From Brachybacterium endophyticum (GTDB lineage: Bacteria; Actinomycetota; Actinomycetes; Actinomycetales; Dermabacteraceae), in NCBI RefSeq assembly GCF_003130585.1, contig NZ_QFKX01000001.1, positions 62,001 through 126,000 of the forward strand: a DNA stretch of 64,000 nucleotides, in the 5' to 3' direction. This document shows positions 43,051-51,557 of this stretch, piece after piece. The notes under the pieces are model-generated. The model worked only from the letters and a program-made list of their open reading frames with translations. It was not told where the DNA came from and did not search any database. Each line of letters starts with the position of its first letter. Position 1 is the first letter of the stretch. The position numbers and the translations under genes are program-made.

Positions 43051-43740
43051 CTACTGCTCGGCGCCCCCGGCCAGGCGCGTCGAGCGCACCCGCACACCCT
43101 CCAGGTGCCGGCGCAGGGCATCGAGCGCGCCGTCGTGGTTGTGCTCGCTGACGCGCGCGAGGATCTCGGCGTGCTCGCCGATGGCCTCGGCCGAATCGAT
43201 CTGCTCCGGGCCCTCCGACCAGGTCTGACGCATGCGGTGACCGTGGGTGTTCAGCACCTCGCGCATCGAGGCCAGGTAGTGGTTCCCCGCGTGCTGGAAG
43301 AACGCCTCGTGGAAGGTGGCGTCGGCGTCGAAGTACTCGTGGATCAGCGCGTAGTCGGGCTCGTCGGCCGCGGCGATCCGGTCCGCGATCGCGGAGTGCT
43401 CGGCGTGCGCCCGGCGGAGGTCCTCGACCAGCGCGTCCCAGTGCGCGAAGGCGCGGGTGAACGCGGCGCCCTCGAGGAGGCCGCGGGCGTCGATCAGCTC
43501 GTCGATCTGCTCGGGTGTGAGCGGCGGTGCGACCACGAATCCCTTGAGCGCCTGGTACTCGATCAGTCCCGAGCGCTCGAGAGCGACCAGCGCCTCGCGC
43601 ACTGGGGTGGGGGAGACCTCGAGCTCCCGCGCGAGTCCGTCGATGCTGAGACGTGAGCCGGGGCGCCAGTTGCCCTGCACGAGGCGGTTCTGGATGCCCT
43701 CCTGCACGTCGGCCCGCAGCACCTGGCGCTTGCTGGTCAT
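43051..43740 (-). CDS. GntR family (FCD) transcriptional regulator
   Basis: 229 residues from the ATG at 43740, with AGGAGACCCC upstream. Winged helix at about residues 10-72 (GLARELEVSPTPVREALVAL) and an all-helical FCD domain whose metal ligands are suggested by EYFDADATFHEAFFQHAGNH and AIGEHAEILARV. FCD regulators usually sense sugar acids or other carboxylates. A WTCCTATAGGAT-type site at 43781 lies 41 bp upstream of its start, and the same palindrome precedes several catabolic genes, so this is the best candidate for the factor that binds them. It converges with the kinase gene, 76 bp away. Confidence 0.9.
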   Translation of the reverse strand: MTSKRQVLRADVQEGIQNRLVQGNWRPGSRLSIDGLARELEVSPTPVREALVALERSGLIEYQALKGFVVAPPLTPEQIDELIDARGLLEGAAFTRAFAHWDALVEDLRRAHAEHSAIADRIAAADEPDYALIHEYFDADATFHEAFFQHAGNHYLASMREVLNTHGHRMRQTWSEGPEQIDSAEAIGEHAEILARVSEHNHDGALDALRRHLEGVRVRSTRLAGGAEQ

Positions 43741-43780
43741 GGGGTCTCCTGCCCGGTCGGATGCGGTGGCCGTCCTCCGG

Positions 43781-43792
43781 ATCCTAGAGGAT
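43781..43792. promoter_or_regulatory. Palindrome ATCCTAGAGGAT beside GntR gene
   Basis: Symmetric at all positions but the central two bases, 41 bp upstream of the GntR start codon. This fits autoregulation and ties the 41-64 kb palindrome family to this regulator. Confidence 0.6.
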
Positions 43793-43905
43793 CCGAAGGA
43801 CGACGTCGCGGACCTCGGGGGCCCCGGGGCCCTCGAGGGATGTCGCGTGGGCATGGTCGGCCGGTGCTCCCGAGGCCTCGGCTCGACACTCGCAGGCGCG
43901 TCGGC

Positions 43906-45258
43906 TCAGCGCTCCCCGGCGCCGACCCCTGCGGACTCCGGATCGGGCCGCTGCGACTGCGGCGACACCTGCACGGGGTTCTTCCCCGCCCACGCGCGCA
44001 TGCCGAGCACCGAGCCGATCGCTCCGAGGACCAGGACCGCGCCCAGGAAGTACATGCCGTTGGTCGCCCGACCGGTCGCCTCGGAGACGGCTCCCACCAC
44101 GTAGGGGCCGACGAACCCGCCGATGTTGCCGAAGGAGTTCACGAACGCGATGCCCACGGCGGCGGTCGCCCCCACCAGGTAGCGCGTGGGCAGGGCCCAG
44201 AACACGCCGGCCACGGAGTACAGGAAGAAGGCGGCCATCGACATCGCCGCGAGCTGGAGCAGTCCGGCGGGAGCGGTCGCCGAGAGCAGGATGCCCACGG
44301 CGCTGCCCACGTAGATCACGATCAGCGGGATCCAGTTCTCCCGCATCAGGGAGGCCAGGCGCGAGGTCACGAAGATGCCGATCACGCCGAACACGTAGGG
44401 CACGGCGGAGAGCCAGCCGGTGGCGACGTCGGAACCGCTGAAGGCGCTGACCACGGTGGGGACCCAGAAGCTCAGTCCGTAGATGCCGACGGTCGAGGGG
44501 AAGAACAGCAGGGCGAACACCCACACGTACTTCGAGCCGAGGGCCTTGAAGGGGTTGGAGTGGGACTGCTGGCCGAACTCGACGCGATCGTGCTCGAGCT
44601 CGTCCTCGACCCACTGGGCCTCCGCCTCGCTCATCCACGGCGCCTGGCGCGGGGTGTCACGCAGCCACTTCAGAGTGGGGACGGCGGCGAGCATCGCGGC
44701 CAGCCCCGAGATGATGAACAGCCAGTGCCAGCCCCGCAATCCGAGCCAGTCCAGGCCCATGATCGAGCCGGCGATGGGGCTCATCACCAGGAAGGCGATC
44801 GGCGCGGCCAGCACGAACGTGCCCGTGGCGCGCGTGCGGTGGCGCTGGGGGAACCAGAAGGTCAGGTAGTACAGCACGCCCGGGTAGAAGCCGGCCTCGG
44901 CGACGCCGAGGAGGAACCGCAGCAGGTAGAACACGCTGGTGGAGTTCGTCAGCGCGGTCAGCGCGGTGATCAGGCCCCAGGTGAACAGGATGCGCGCGAA
45001 CCAGACCCGCGGGCCGACCTTGGGCAGCAGATAGTTCGAGGGGACCTCGAACAGGAAGTAGGCCAGGAAGAACAGGCCCGCACCGAGCCCGAAGGCGGCG
45101 TCGCTGAGCCCGATGTCGGTGGACATCTGCAGCTTCGCGTAGCCGATCACCGAGCGGTCGATGTAGGCGATGGTGTACAGCACCATCACGAAGGGGACGA
45201 TGTGCCAGGTGATCTTCTTGATCAGGGCGTTCTCGTCGACGGGGGTGGTCGAGTCCAC
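43906..45258 (-). CDS. MFS transporter, anion:cation symporter (ACS) type
   Basis: 450 residues, 12 predicted membrane segments. YIDRSVIGYAKLQMSTDIGL in TM1, FFLAYFLFEVPSNYLLPKVG and the loop LRFLLGVAEAGFYPGVLYYL are the characteristic ACS family stretches. Members carry sugar acids (glucarate, galactonate, rhamnonate), tartrate and phthalate in symport with H+. It lies in the same direction as and between the dehydrogenase gene at 45.4 kb and the GntR gene at 43 kb. The substrate is probably a hydroxy acid oxidised by the neighbouring dehydrogenase. Confidence 0.88.
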   Translation of the reverse strand: MDSTTPVDENALIKKITWHIVPFVMVLYTIAYIDRSVIGYAKLQMSTDIGLSDAAFGLGAGLFFLAYFLFEVPSNYLLPKVGPRVWFARILFTWGLITALTALTNSTSVFYLLRFLLGVAEAGFYPGVLYYLTFWFPQRHRTRATGTFVLAAPIAFLVMSPIAGSIMGLDWLGLRGWHWLFIISGLAAMLAAVPTLKWLRDTPRQAPWMSEAEAQWVEDELEHDRVEFGQQSHSNPFKALGSKYVWVFALLFFPSTVGIYGLSFWVPTVVSAFSGSDVATGWLSAVPYVFGVIGIFVTSRLASLMRENWIPLIVIYVGSAVGILLSATAPAGLLQLAAMSMAAFFLYSVAGVFWALPTRYLVGATAAVGIAFVNSFGNIGGFVGPYVVGAVSEATGRATNGMYFLGAVLVLGAIGSVLGMRAWAGKNPVQVSPQSQRPDPESAGVGAGER

Positions 45259-45401
45259 GATGACTCCTCGCTGGGGGCAGGCTCGGCGTGCCGGGCCCGG
45301 AACGGGTGGAAGACGGCAGGGGGCGGCGTCGGCCCGACGGGTGACGGGCCGACGCTGTGCCGGCGAGCGGCCGGCGGCGGGGGAGGGGTGCGGAGGGCGG
45401 G

Positions 45402-46376
45402 TCAGCCCTGGCTGCGCTTGGTGCCGCGCGGGGCCGGGCCCAGCTCACGCAGAACCTCGCGCATCCGCGCATACGCCTTGTTGCGGTACGCCACGAGCTC
45501 CGCGGCGGTCTCCTCGTCGTAGTCCTCGACGAGACCGTGACCGTTCTTCAGGCCCTTGTGGTCCGCGGCGACGGCCTCCTTCAGGAGCTCGGGCGTGGCC
45601 AGGCGCTCGCCGTAGGCCTCCTCGAAGGTGCGGAAGCCGTTCGCGTAGACGTCCAGACCCGCCTGGTCCGCGATCGCGAAGGGGCCGAAGAAGCCCAGGC
45701 GGAAGCCGAAGGTGGTGCGCACGATGGTGTCGACGTCGTCGACCGTGGCCACGCCCTCCTCGACGACGCTGGTCGCCTCCTTCAGGAGCGCGTACTGCAG
45801 GCGATTGAGCACCATGCCGGGGGTGTCGGCGACCTGGGCGCCCTCGCAGTCGGCGCGCTCGAGCAGGTCCTTGATGGCGTCGATGGTCTCCTGCGTGGTG
45901 GCCTCTCCGGCCACCAGCTCGACGCCCGGGATGAAGGGCATCGGGTTGGAGAAGTGGACGGTCAGGAAGCGCTCGGGGCCGACGACGGCGGGGGCGAGCA
46001 CGCGCACCGGGATGGTCGAGGTGTTGGTGCCGATGATCGCGTCGGGTCGGGCGGCGGCGGAGATCCGTGCGAGGACGTCCTTCTTGACGTCCGGGTCCTC
46101 GAAGACGACCTCCTCGATGAAGTCCGCATCGGCGACGGCCTCCTCGATGGTCTTGCCGGCGCTCAGGTGCAGGGCGACGGCGTCGGCGGTGCCGGCGGGC
46201 ACGAGACCCTGCTCCTCCGAGGCGCGGGCCTCGCCGAGGATGCGGGCGAGGGCGGCGTCGGCCGCCTCGACGCTGACGTCGGCGAGCTGGACGGGGAGTC
46301 CGGCCGTCGCGAGGACCTGCGCGATGCCTCCTCCCATGTAGCCGGCTCCGACGACGGTGACGGTGCTGATGGTCAT
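45402..46376 (-). CDS. 3-hydroxyacyl-CoA dehydrogenase family (L-gulonate/hydroxyacid dehydrogenase-like)
   Basis: 324 residues. Rossmann VTVVGAGYMGGGIAQVLATA (residues 6-25), then GTNTSTIPV and the catalytic stretch HFSNPMPFIPGVELV (His and Glu pair), and a C-terminal helical domain with NRLQYALLKEATSVVEEG and TFGFRLGFFGPFAIAD. The short single-domain form without a crotonase partner resembles lambda-crystallin/L-gulonate 3-dehydrogenases and L-carnitine dehydrogenase, not fatty-acid HADs. It probably oxidises a sugar-acid hydroxyl. A palindrome site lies 107 bp upstream. The next gene, an ACS transporter, follows after 143 bp. Confidence 0.85.
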   Translation of the reverse strand: MTISTVTVVGAGYMGGGIAQVLATAGLPVQLADVSVEAADAALARILGEARASEEQGLVPAGTADAVALHLSAGKTIEEAVADADFIEEVVFEDPDVKKDVLARISAAARPDAIIGTNTSTIPVRVLAPAVVGPERFLTVHFSNPMPFIPGVELVAGEATTQETIDAIKDLLERADCEGAQVADTPGMVLNRLQYALLKEATSVVEEGVATVDDVDTIVRTTFGFRLGFFGPFAIADQAGLDVYANGFRTFEEAYGERLATPELLKEAVAADHKGLKNGHGLVEDYDEETAAELVAYRNKAYARMREVLRELGPAPRGTKRSQG

Positions 46377-46482
46377 GCGTGGACTCCTTCGTCTGGGGTG
46401 CGCGGGCTCTGTGGCGTTGCTGCACCTGGGGAGCCGAAGGGAGCTTCTGCGTGCTCGGTTCGGCGACGCCGTTAGCCTACAG

Positions 46483-46494
46483 ATCCTATTGGAT
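46483..46494. promoter_or_regulatory. Palindrome ATCCTATTGGAT before dehydrogenase gene
   Basis: ATCC and GGAT half-sites around TATT, 107 bp upstream of the dehydrogenase start at 46376. It matches the WTCCTATAGGAT consensus at 10 of 12 positions. Confidence 0.55.
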
Positions 46495-46594
46495 TATTGC
46501 CAGAGGCGAGGCGGACCAGCTCCGCGTCGCCGAGCAGCGTTCCCGATCCGTGCGGGATGAGGCATCGGCGCGAGCGCCGTCGAGGCAGAGAAGA

Positions 46595-46630
46595 GGATGG
46601 CGCCCACCCCTCAAGGGGTGGGCGCCATCC
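46595..46630 (-). terminator. Hairpin terminator of the rhamnonate operon
   Basis: A perfect 17-bp stem: GGATGGCGCCCACCCCT (46595-46611) with AGGGGTGGGCGCCATCC (46614-46630). On the minus strand it is followed by the pyrimidine-rich CTCTTCTCTG, a partial U-tract. It lies 143 bp after the FAH stop. Confidence 0.75.
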
Positions 46631-46680
46631 GTCGCGAAGGTGGTGCGGTGATGCGGCTAGGTGACCGTTGGTGAGGGGCG

Positions 46681-46692
46681 ATCCTGTAGGAA
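46681..46692. promoter_or_regulatory. Palindrome ATCCTGTAGGAA
   Basis: The same 12 bases as at 52832. It lies 81 bp downstream of the FAH stop, upstream of the hairpin, in an unusual place for an operator of a minus-strand gene; it may act on the dehydrogenase promoter 300 bp away. Confidence 0.45.
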
Positions 46693-46772
46693 GTGAGGAG
46701 TGAGTTCGGGACGCGGGTCTGTCTCCCCGGCGTGCCCAGCGCTCTCGTGAGCCCCGCCGGGGCCGACCCGGA

Positions 46773-47624
46773 TCAGGCGTGACGCACGAAAGCTTGGCGC
46801 TGGTCGCCCAATCCCTCGATGCCCAGCTCGACCACATCGCCGTCCCGCAGATACGGGAAGCGGCCCGAGAGAGCGACACCCTGCGGGGTGCCCGTATTGA
46901 TGAGGTCGCCCGGCGAGAGCACCATGTACTGCGAGAGATGCTGCACGAGCTGCGCGGCGGAGAAGACCATGTCGGCGGTCGTGGAATCCTGCCGCGACTC
47001 CCCGTTCACGCGTGACCACAGTCGGAGCGCTTGTGGATCGACTGCGCTCGCGGGCACGAGTGCGGGCCCCAGGGGATTGAAGTTCTCGGCACTCTTCCCC
47101 TTGGACCACTGCCCGCCGGACTGTTCGATCTGGAAGTCCCGCTCGGAGACGTCATGGCTGGTCACGTAGCCGGCAATGACGTCGAGAGCCGCTTCCGGGC
47201 TCGACAGGTACGACGCCCTCCTGCCAATCACGACCCCGAGCTCGACCTCCCAGTCGACGGCGGTGGCCCCGGGCGGGATCGGCACGTCGTCGTAGGGGCC
47301 CACCACGGTGTTCGGATGCTTGAAGAACACGATCGGCGTGCTCGGGGGCGCGGAACCCGATTCCGCGGCGTGCGCGGCGTAGTTCTGCCCGATGCAGATG
47401 ACAGCCTCGGGGCGGGCGATGGGAGCGCCGACGCGTTCCGTCGCGGCGTCCTCCCATACGGGCAGCGTCCCCGAACGCAGAGCGGCTTCTGCCCTGGTCA
47501 TCCCGTCCTCGGCGAGGAACGGGCCGTCGATGTCCGCCGTCACCTCGTCCAGGCCGTATGTGACTCCCTCGTGGACGAGGGCAGGGCGTTCCTGGCCGGC
47601 GGGGCCCAGTCGTCTCAGTTCCAT
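46773..47624 (-). CDS. FAH family hydrolase, probable 2,4-diketo-3-deoxy-L-rhamnonate hydrolase
   Basis: 283 residues. N-terminal small domain, then the FAH fold: AVICIGQNYAAHAAESG, PIVFFKHPNTVVGP, DWEVELGVVIGRR (metal Glu residues), GYVTSHDVSERDFQ, QWSKGKSAENFNPLGPAL and LINTGTPQGVALS. This is close to the ureidoglycolate-lyase/LRA6-like group that hydrolyses 2,4-diketo-3-deoxy sugar acids to pyruvate and a hydroxy acid. It lies 31 bp after the rhamnonate dehydratase gene, which supports the product assignment: pyruvate and L-lactate. A fuconate-pathway role is the main alternative. Confidence 0.85.
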   Translation of the reverse strand: MELRRLGPAGQERPALVHEGVTYGLDEVTADIDGPFLAEDGMTRAEAALRSGTLPVWEDAATERVGAPIARPEAVICIGQNYAAHAAESGSAPPSTPIVFFKHPNTVVGPYDDVPIPPGATAVDWEVELGVVIGRRASYLSSPEAALDVIAGYVTSHDVSERDFQIEQSGGQWSKGKSAENFNPLGPALVPASAVDPQALRLWSRVNGESRQDSTTADMVFSAAQLVQHLSQYMVLSPGDLINTGTPQGVALSGRFPYLRDGDVVELGIEGLGDQRQAFVRHA

Positions 47625-47655
47625 GTCGTCTCCTTGTGCGGTCGGCCGGCGCGGG

Positions 47656-48840
47656 TCAGTGGGTGAAGGGCCGTGAACGAGGGATCTCCGGATTGAACTC
47701 GACCCCGAAGCCTGGCGTGTCCGGCACCCGGATGCGGCCGTTCTCGGGGACCGGCTCGCCCAGCAGCATCGGCGAGAACATCGGGACGATGCGTTCCGCG
47801 GTCGGATGCATCATCAGGAACTCGCTGAACGGGCTGTTCGTCCGTGTGATGACGAAGTGGTACGAGTAGACGGACGAGCCGTGCGGCACCACCATCGCTC
47901 CGTGCGAGTCGGCGAGCGCCGAGATCTTGAGCAGCTCGGTGATCCCGCCGCACCAGCCGACGTCCGGCTGGATGATGTCGGCGCATCCCATCTCCAGGAG
48001 CTGGCGGAACCCCCACCTGGTGGCCTCGTGCTCTCCGGTCGTGATCAACATCCCCGGGGGTGCGTTCCGGCGCAGCTGCTGGTAGCCCCAGTAGTCGTCC
48101 GGGATCAGCGCTTCCTCCAGCCAGCGCAGACCGTGCTCCGAGGCACGGTGGGCCAGGCGCGTCGCGTAGTCGACGTCGAGGGACATCCAGCAGTCGAACA
48201 TCAACCAGAAGTCCTCGCCCACCTGCTCACGCATCCGGGCGAGATCGGCGATGTTCTGCGTCATGCCCTCCTCGCCGTCGGCGGGGCCGTGATGCAACGG
48301 CATCTTGCCGCCGATGAATCCCATCTGCTGCGCGAGGTCGGGCCGTGCGCCGGTCGCGTACATGGTCAGCTCGTCGCGCACAGCCCCACCCAGCAGGGAG
48401 TACACCGGCTCCTCGCGCAGCCGTCCGAGCAGGTCGTAGAGGGCGAGATCGACGGCGCTGATCGTGTTCAGCACGATCCCTCGGCGGCCGTAGAACAGGG
48501 TCGAGCGGTACATCTGGTCCCACATCCGCTCGATGTCGGTCACTCGGGCGCCTTCGAGGAATCGTGCCAGGTGCTTCTCGACGATCCACGCCCCGAGCTC
48601 GCCACCGGTCGACACGGCGAACCCCACCGTCCCGTCGTCGGCCTCGAGCTCGACCATGAGCGTGCCCAGGACGTTGAGCCCGAACGACTGCCGCGACTGG
48701 GCGTATTCGGGATAGACGGACATCGGCGTGGAGATGTGGTCGTCGATCCAGTGATCGGCGCCCTGATCGTGGTAGTCGGCGCCGCCGCCGCTCACGGTGT
48801 AGGCGCGTACGTGGGCGATGGTCCTGTGTCGCGTGGTCAT
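47656..48840 (-). CDS. rhmD: L-rhamnonate dehydratase
   Basis: 394 residues, enolase superfamily, mandelate-racemase group. The N-terminal [20 protein letters not shown] followed by [20 protein letters not shown] is diagnostic of RhmD (E. coli YfaW has almost the same stretch). [19 protein letters not shown] and [20 protein letters not shown] carry the metal-binding Glu and Asp, and [13 protein letters not shown] the catalytic His. It removes water from L-rhamnonate to give 2-keto-3-deoxy-L-rhamnonate. Coupled by ATGA to the dehydrogenase upstream. No rhamnose dehydrogenase or lactonase gene is visible, so external rhamnonate may be the source. Confidence 0.92.
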   Translation of the reverse strand: MTTRHRTIAHVRAYTVSGGGADYHDQGADHWIDDHISTPMSVYPEYAQSRQSFGLNVLGTLMVELEADDGTVGFAVSTGGELGAWIVEKHLARFLEGARVTDIERMWDQMYRSTLFYGRRGIVLNTISAVDLALYDLLGRLREEPVYSLLGGAVRDELTMYATGARPDLAQQMGFIGGKMPLHHGPADGEEGMTQNIADLARMREQVGEDFWLMFDCWMSLDVDYATRLAHRASEHGLRWLEEALIPDDYWGYQQLRRNAPPGMLITTGEHEATRWGFRQLLEMGCADIIQPDVGWCGGITELLKISALADSHGAMVVPHGSSVYSYHFVITRTNSPFSEFLMMHPTAERIVPMFSPMLLGEPVPENGRIRVPDTPGFGVEFNPEIPRSRPFTH

Positions 48841-49883
48841 GCGGAGGGGGCTTCCTGATCGAAGTGGACGAGGATCTTGCCGGCGGGCCCTGAGCCCTCG
48901 GCGAGCGCGGAGAACGATGCCTGGGCCTGCTCGGGCTGCACGGATCGGCTCACGAGCGTCGAGGCCAGGTCGGCGTTGCCGCCGATCCAGGTGGCGGCGT
49001 CGGTGAAGTCCTGTGCCGAGTAGGTGAAGGAGCCACGGACCGACCGCTCCTCGGTGCTGATGGCGAAGGCGGGCAGGTCGAGTCGGGGAGATCCCATGCC
49101 GACGAGCACCACGCGCCCGCCCAGAGTGGTCGCTCGGAGAGCGTCGTCCATCGTCGGGCTGATGCCGACGGCATCGATCGCAAGATCCGCCGGGCCGTCG
49201 AGCGCCTGCGCGGCGAGGCCGTCGACATCACCGCTCGAGGGATCGATGACGTGGGCCCCGAGCTCGGAGACGAGCGTTCGGCGTGCCTCGTCCATCTCGG
49301 ACAGCACGATCCTGCGGACGCCGGACATCCGCAGGGCGAGCACGAGGCTCTGCCCGATCGGACCGCCTCCGATCACCAGGACCTTCTCCTCGGGATCCGG
49401 AGCGCCGAGGCGCACGGCGTGGAGCGCGACGGCGAGCGGCTCGATGAGCGCCCCGAGATGCAGGGGCATCGAGGGGTCCAGCAGCACCACGTTGCGGGCA
49501 GGGACGACGACGTAGTCCGCGAACGAGGACTGGACGTCGGCCGCCACGCCGATCACCTGCTTGCCGGGGGCGTGCTGCTCGCGCCCGCTGTACTCACGGG
49601 TCTGCTCCGGAGGCACCACGACCGGGTTGAAGGTGGCGGGCGCGTTCAGCGGGAACGCCTCCGGGTCGACATCGGCGCCGAGCGCGGCGATGGTGCCGGA
49701 GGACTCGTGTCCCATGATCTGCCCCGGGTGGCGTCGCCCGTTGTCCCCGGTGAATCCGTGGAAGTCCGATCCGCAGATCCCGGTCGCGCAGATCCGCAGC
49801 AGGATCTCGCCCGGTCCCGGCTCGGGACGGTCGATCTCGACGAGCTCGAGGTGGTGGTAGTCGGTCAGGACGAGGGCTCTCAA
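48837..49883 (-). CDS. Zinc-type MDR alcohol dehydrogenase lacking the structural zinc lobe
   Basis: 348 residues. Catalytic zinc ligands are present in [12 protein letters not shown] and [13 protein letters not shown], the Rossmann loop in [15 protein letters not shown] near 178. At the place of the four structural-zinc cysteines the sequence reads [20 protein letters not shown] with no Cys. Directly upstream of rhmD and coupled to it, it is the likely 2-keto-3-deoxy-L-rhamnonate 4-dehydrogenase of the diketo-hydrolase route, where an SDR enzyme is used in the described system. Other polyol or sugar-acid substrates are possible. GAAGGAGAAGAGTTG precedes the start. Confidence 0.85.
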   Translation of the reverse strand: MRALVLTDYHHLELVEIDRPEPGPGEILLRICATGICGSDFHGFTGDNGRRHPGQIMGHESSGTIAALGADVDPEAFPLNAPATFNPVVVPPEQTREYSGREQHAPGKQVIGVAADVQSSFADYVVVPARNVVLLDPSMPLHLGALIEPLAVALHAVRLGAPDPEEKVLVIGGGPIGQSLVLALRMSGVRRIVLSEMDEARRTLVSELGAHVIDPSSGDVDGLAAQALDGPADLAIDAVGISPTMDDALRATTLGGRVVLVGMGSPRLDLPAFAISTEERSVRGSFTYSAQDFTDAATWIGGNADLASTLVSRSVQPEQAQASFSALAEGSGPAGKILVHFDQEAPSA

Positions 49884-49925
49884 CTCTTCTCCTTCGGGGT
49901 ATGGGAGCGGTGGGTCAGGGGCGGG

Positions 49926-51281
49926 TCAGGACTGTGACGGAGCGGTGGATGCCCTGCCGGCATCGAACATCCGGGTGCCGAAGAGCAGGATCGCGCCGAG
50001 GATGGGCATGGAGGCGAGCATCAGCAGCCCCGCGGTCTCGGCACCGAAGGTCTCGACCGTCCAGACCCGGAGGTTCGGGGCCACGAAGCCGCCGAGGTTC
50101 CCGACGCCGTTGATCAGGCCGATCGACGAGGCGAGAGCCGCACCTGAGAGGTACGAGGTGGGGATGTTCCAGAAGATCGGCTGGGCGGAGCAGAATCCGA
50201 TCGCCGCGAGGCAGAGCCCGACCATGACCAGGACGGCACTGTTCACCAGGCCGGTCAGCAGCAGGCCCGCGCCGGAGACGGCGAGCAGGACGATCGCGAT
50301 GCCCCGGTAGTTGCCGGAACGATCGGCCAGCCTGCCGGTCACCAGGTTCGCGCCGAGCCCCAGCACCCACGGGATCGCGAACAGCAGTCCGACGACCAGC
50401 CCCACGTCGCGGCCCGAGATGTCGGCGATCTGCTGGGGCAGGAAGAAGGTGAGCCCGTAGACCGAGACCTGGATGGTGAAGTAGATCAGGCAGAAGTAGA
50501 GGATGCGGCCATTGAGCAGGGCCCTCCACCAGCTGAGCTTGTGGGAGTCCTCCTTCTGTGCGCTCTCGGCGTCGAGAGTCGACTGCAGCTCGGATCGTTC
50601 GCGCTGCGTCAGCCAACGGGCGTCGGAGGGGCGGTCCGCGAGGTAGAAGAAGGCGATGATGCCCACCAGCACTGCGAGGAGCCCCTCGACCAGGAACAGC
50701 CACTGGAAGCCCCACATGCCGAGAGCCCCGTCGAGGTCCATGAGTGCACCGGAGAGCGGTCCGCCGAGGATGTTGGCCACCGGCAGGCCCATGTAGAACA
50801 GAGCTGTCGCCTGTGCGCGTCGACGGCGGGGGAACCAGTAGGTCAGATAGAGGATCACGCCAGGGAAGAAGCCGGCCTCGGCCACGCCGAGCAGGAAGCG
50901 CAGGACGTAGAACATCGTGGGGCCCGTGGTGAACATGAACAACGCGGCCACCACGCCCCAGCTGACCATGATGCGCGCCATCCACCAGCGCGCACCGACC
51001 CGGTGCATGATCAGGTTCGAGGGCACCTCGAAGACCGCGTAGCCGACGAAGAACAGGCCGGCACCGAGCGCGTAGGCGCCGGTCGACAGTCCGGCGTGGA
51101 CCTCGAGCGACTCCTCGGCGAACCCGATGTTCGTGCGGTCGACGAACGCGATCACGTACATCAGCAGCAGGAACGGCAGAAGACGGAGCAAGGCCTTGCG
51201 GGTCGCGGACTTCGTCGCGTCGCTGTACTGCTCTTCGCCGTGGACGACGGACGTCCCTCGGGTGGTGGGTGAGGTGGACAC
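49926..51281 (-). CDS. MFS transporter, ACS type (probable rhamnonate uptake)
   Basis: 451 residues with 12 predicted membrane segments. FVDRTNIGFAEESLEVHAGL in TM1, FEVPSNLIMHRVGARWWMAR, LRFLLGVAEAGFFPGVILYL and YWFPRRRRAQATALFYMGLP are the ACS signature stretches. It is first in the run MFS-dehydrogenase-rhmD-FAH and divergent from the LysR gene, so it likely imports the sugar acid used by rhmD, like RhmT in E. coli. It is a clear paralogue of the carrier at 60.1 kb, which shares long identical runs in TM1-TM5. AAGGAGACGATG spans the start. Confidence 0.88.
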   Translation of the reverse strand: MSTSPTTRGTSVVHGEEQYSDATKSATRKALLRLLPFLLLMYVIAFVDRTNIGFAEESLEVHAGLSTGAYALGAGLFFVGYAVFEVPSNLIMHRVGARWWMARIMVSWGVVAALFMFTTGPTMFYVLRFLLGVAEAGFFPGVILYLTYWFPRRRRAQATALFYMGLPVANILGGPLSGALMDLDGALGMWGFQWLFLVEGLLAVLVGIIAFFYLADRPSDARWLTQRERSELQSTLDAESAQKEDSHKLSWWRALLNGRILYFCLIYFTIQVSVYGLTFFLPQQIADISGRDVGLVVGLLFAIPWVLGLGANLVTGRLADRSGNYRGIAIVLLAVSGAGLLLTGLVNSAVLVMVGLCLAAIGFCSAQPIFWNIPTSYLSGAALASSIGLINGVGNLGGFVAPNLRVWTVETFGAETAGLLMLASMPILGAILLFGTRMFDAGRASTAPSQS

Positions 51282-51419
51282 ATCGTCTCCTTCGACAAAG
51301 GGGTCCGTGGCGCGGAGGGCGGGTGCTGCGCGAGTGCTTCTCGATCTCTCGAGGCGGCTTTCGACGCTACGCGAGGACCGTCCTCATCGGTCGCCTGGGT
51401 CGATCCGTCTTCCGGCTGA

Positions 51420-51431
51420 TTCCTATTCGAT
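51420..51431. promoter_or_regulatory. Weak palindrome TTCCTATTCGAT in MFS/LysR spacer
   Basis: Matches WTCCTATAGGAT at 10 of 12 positions. It lies 139 bp upstream of the MFS start and 126 bp upstream of LysR, in a more AT-rich patch (51415-51440) that probably holds the divergent promoters. The rest of the 276-bp spacer has no recognised feature. Confidence 0.4.
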
Positions 51432-51557
51432 TTCGATATTCTTCGGTCCTCGAGGGCGGCGTGGCCGGTGAGCGGCTCGGGCGCCGATGCGTCCTGACGC
51501 ATCGCTCCCTGCTCCAGGCCCGTGCGTCGCCGAGGATCAGGACGACAGGAGACGCGG

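Larger units (their letters stand above)
46377..46772. other. 396-bp spacer with operators and a terminator
   Basis: No convincing gene. It holds two WTCCTATAGGAT-type sites (46483 and 46681) separated by a strong hairpin at 46595-46630 that probably ends the upstream rhamnonate transcript. The remaining sequence shows nothing I recognise. Confidence 0.6.

Noticed and set aside
40266..43121. A 951-codon minus-strand frame across the kinase gene
   Set aside because: Antisense shadow of the DAK-type kinase and binding-protein genes; no recognisable domain.
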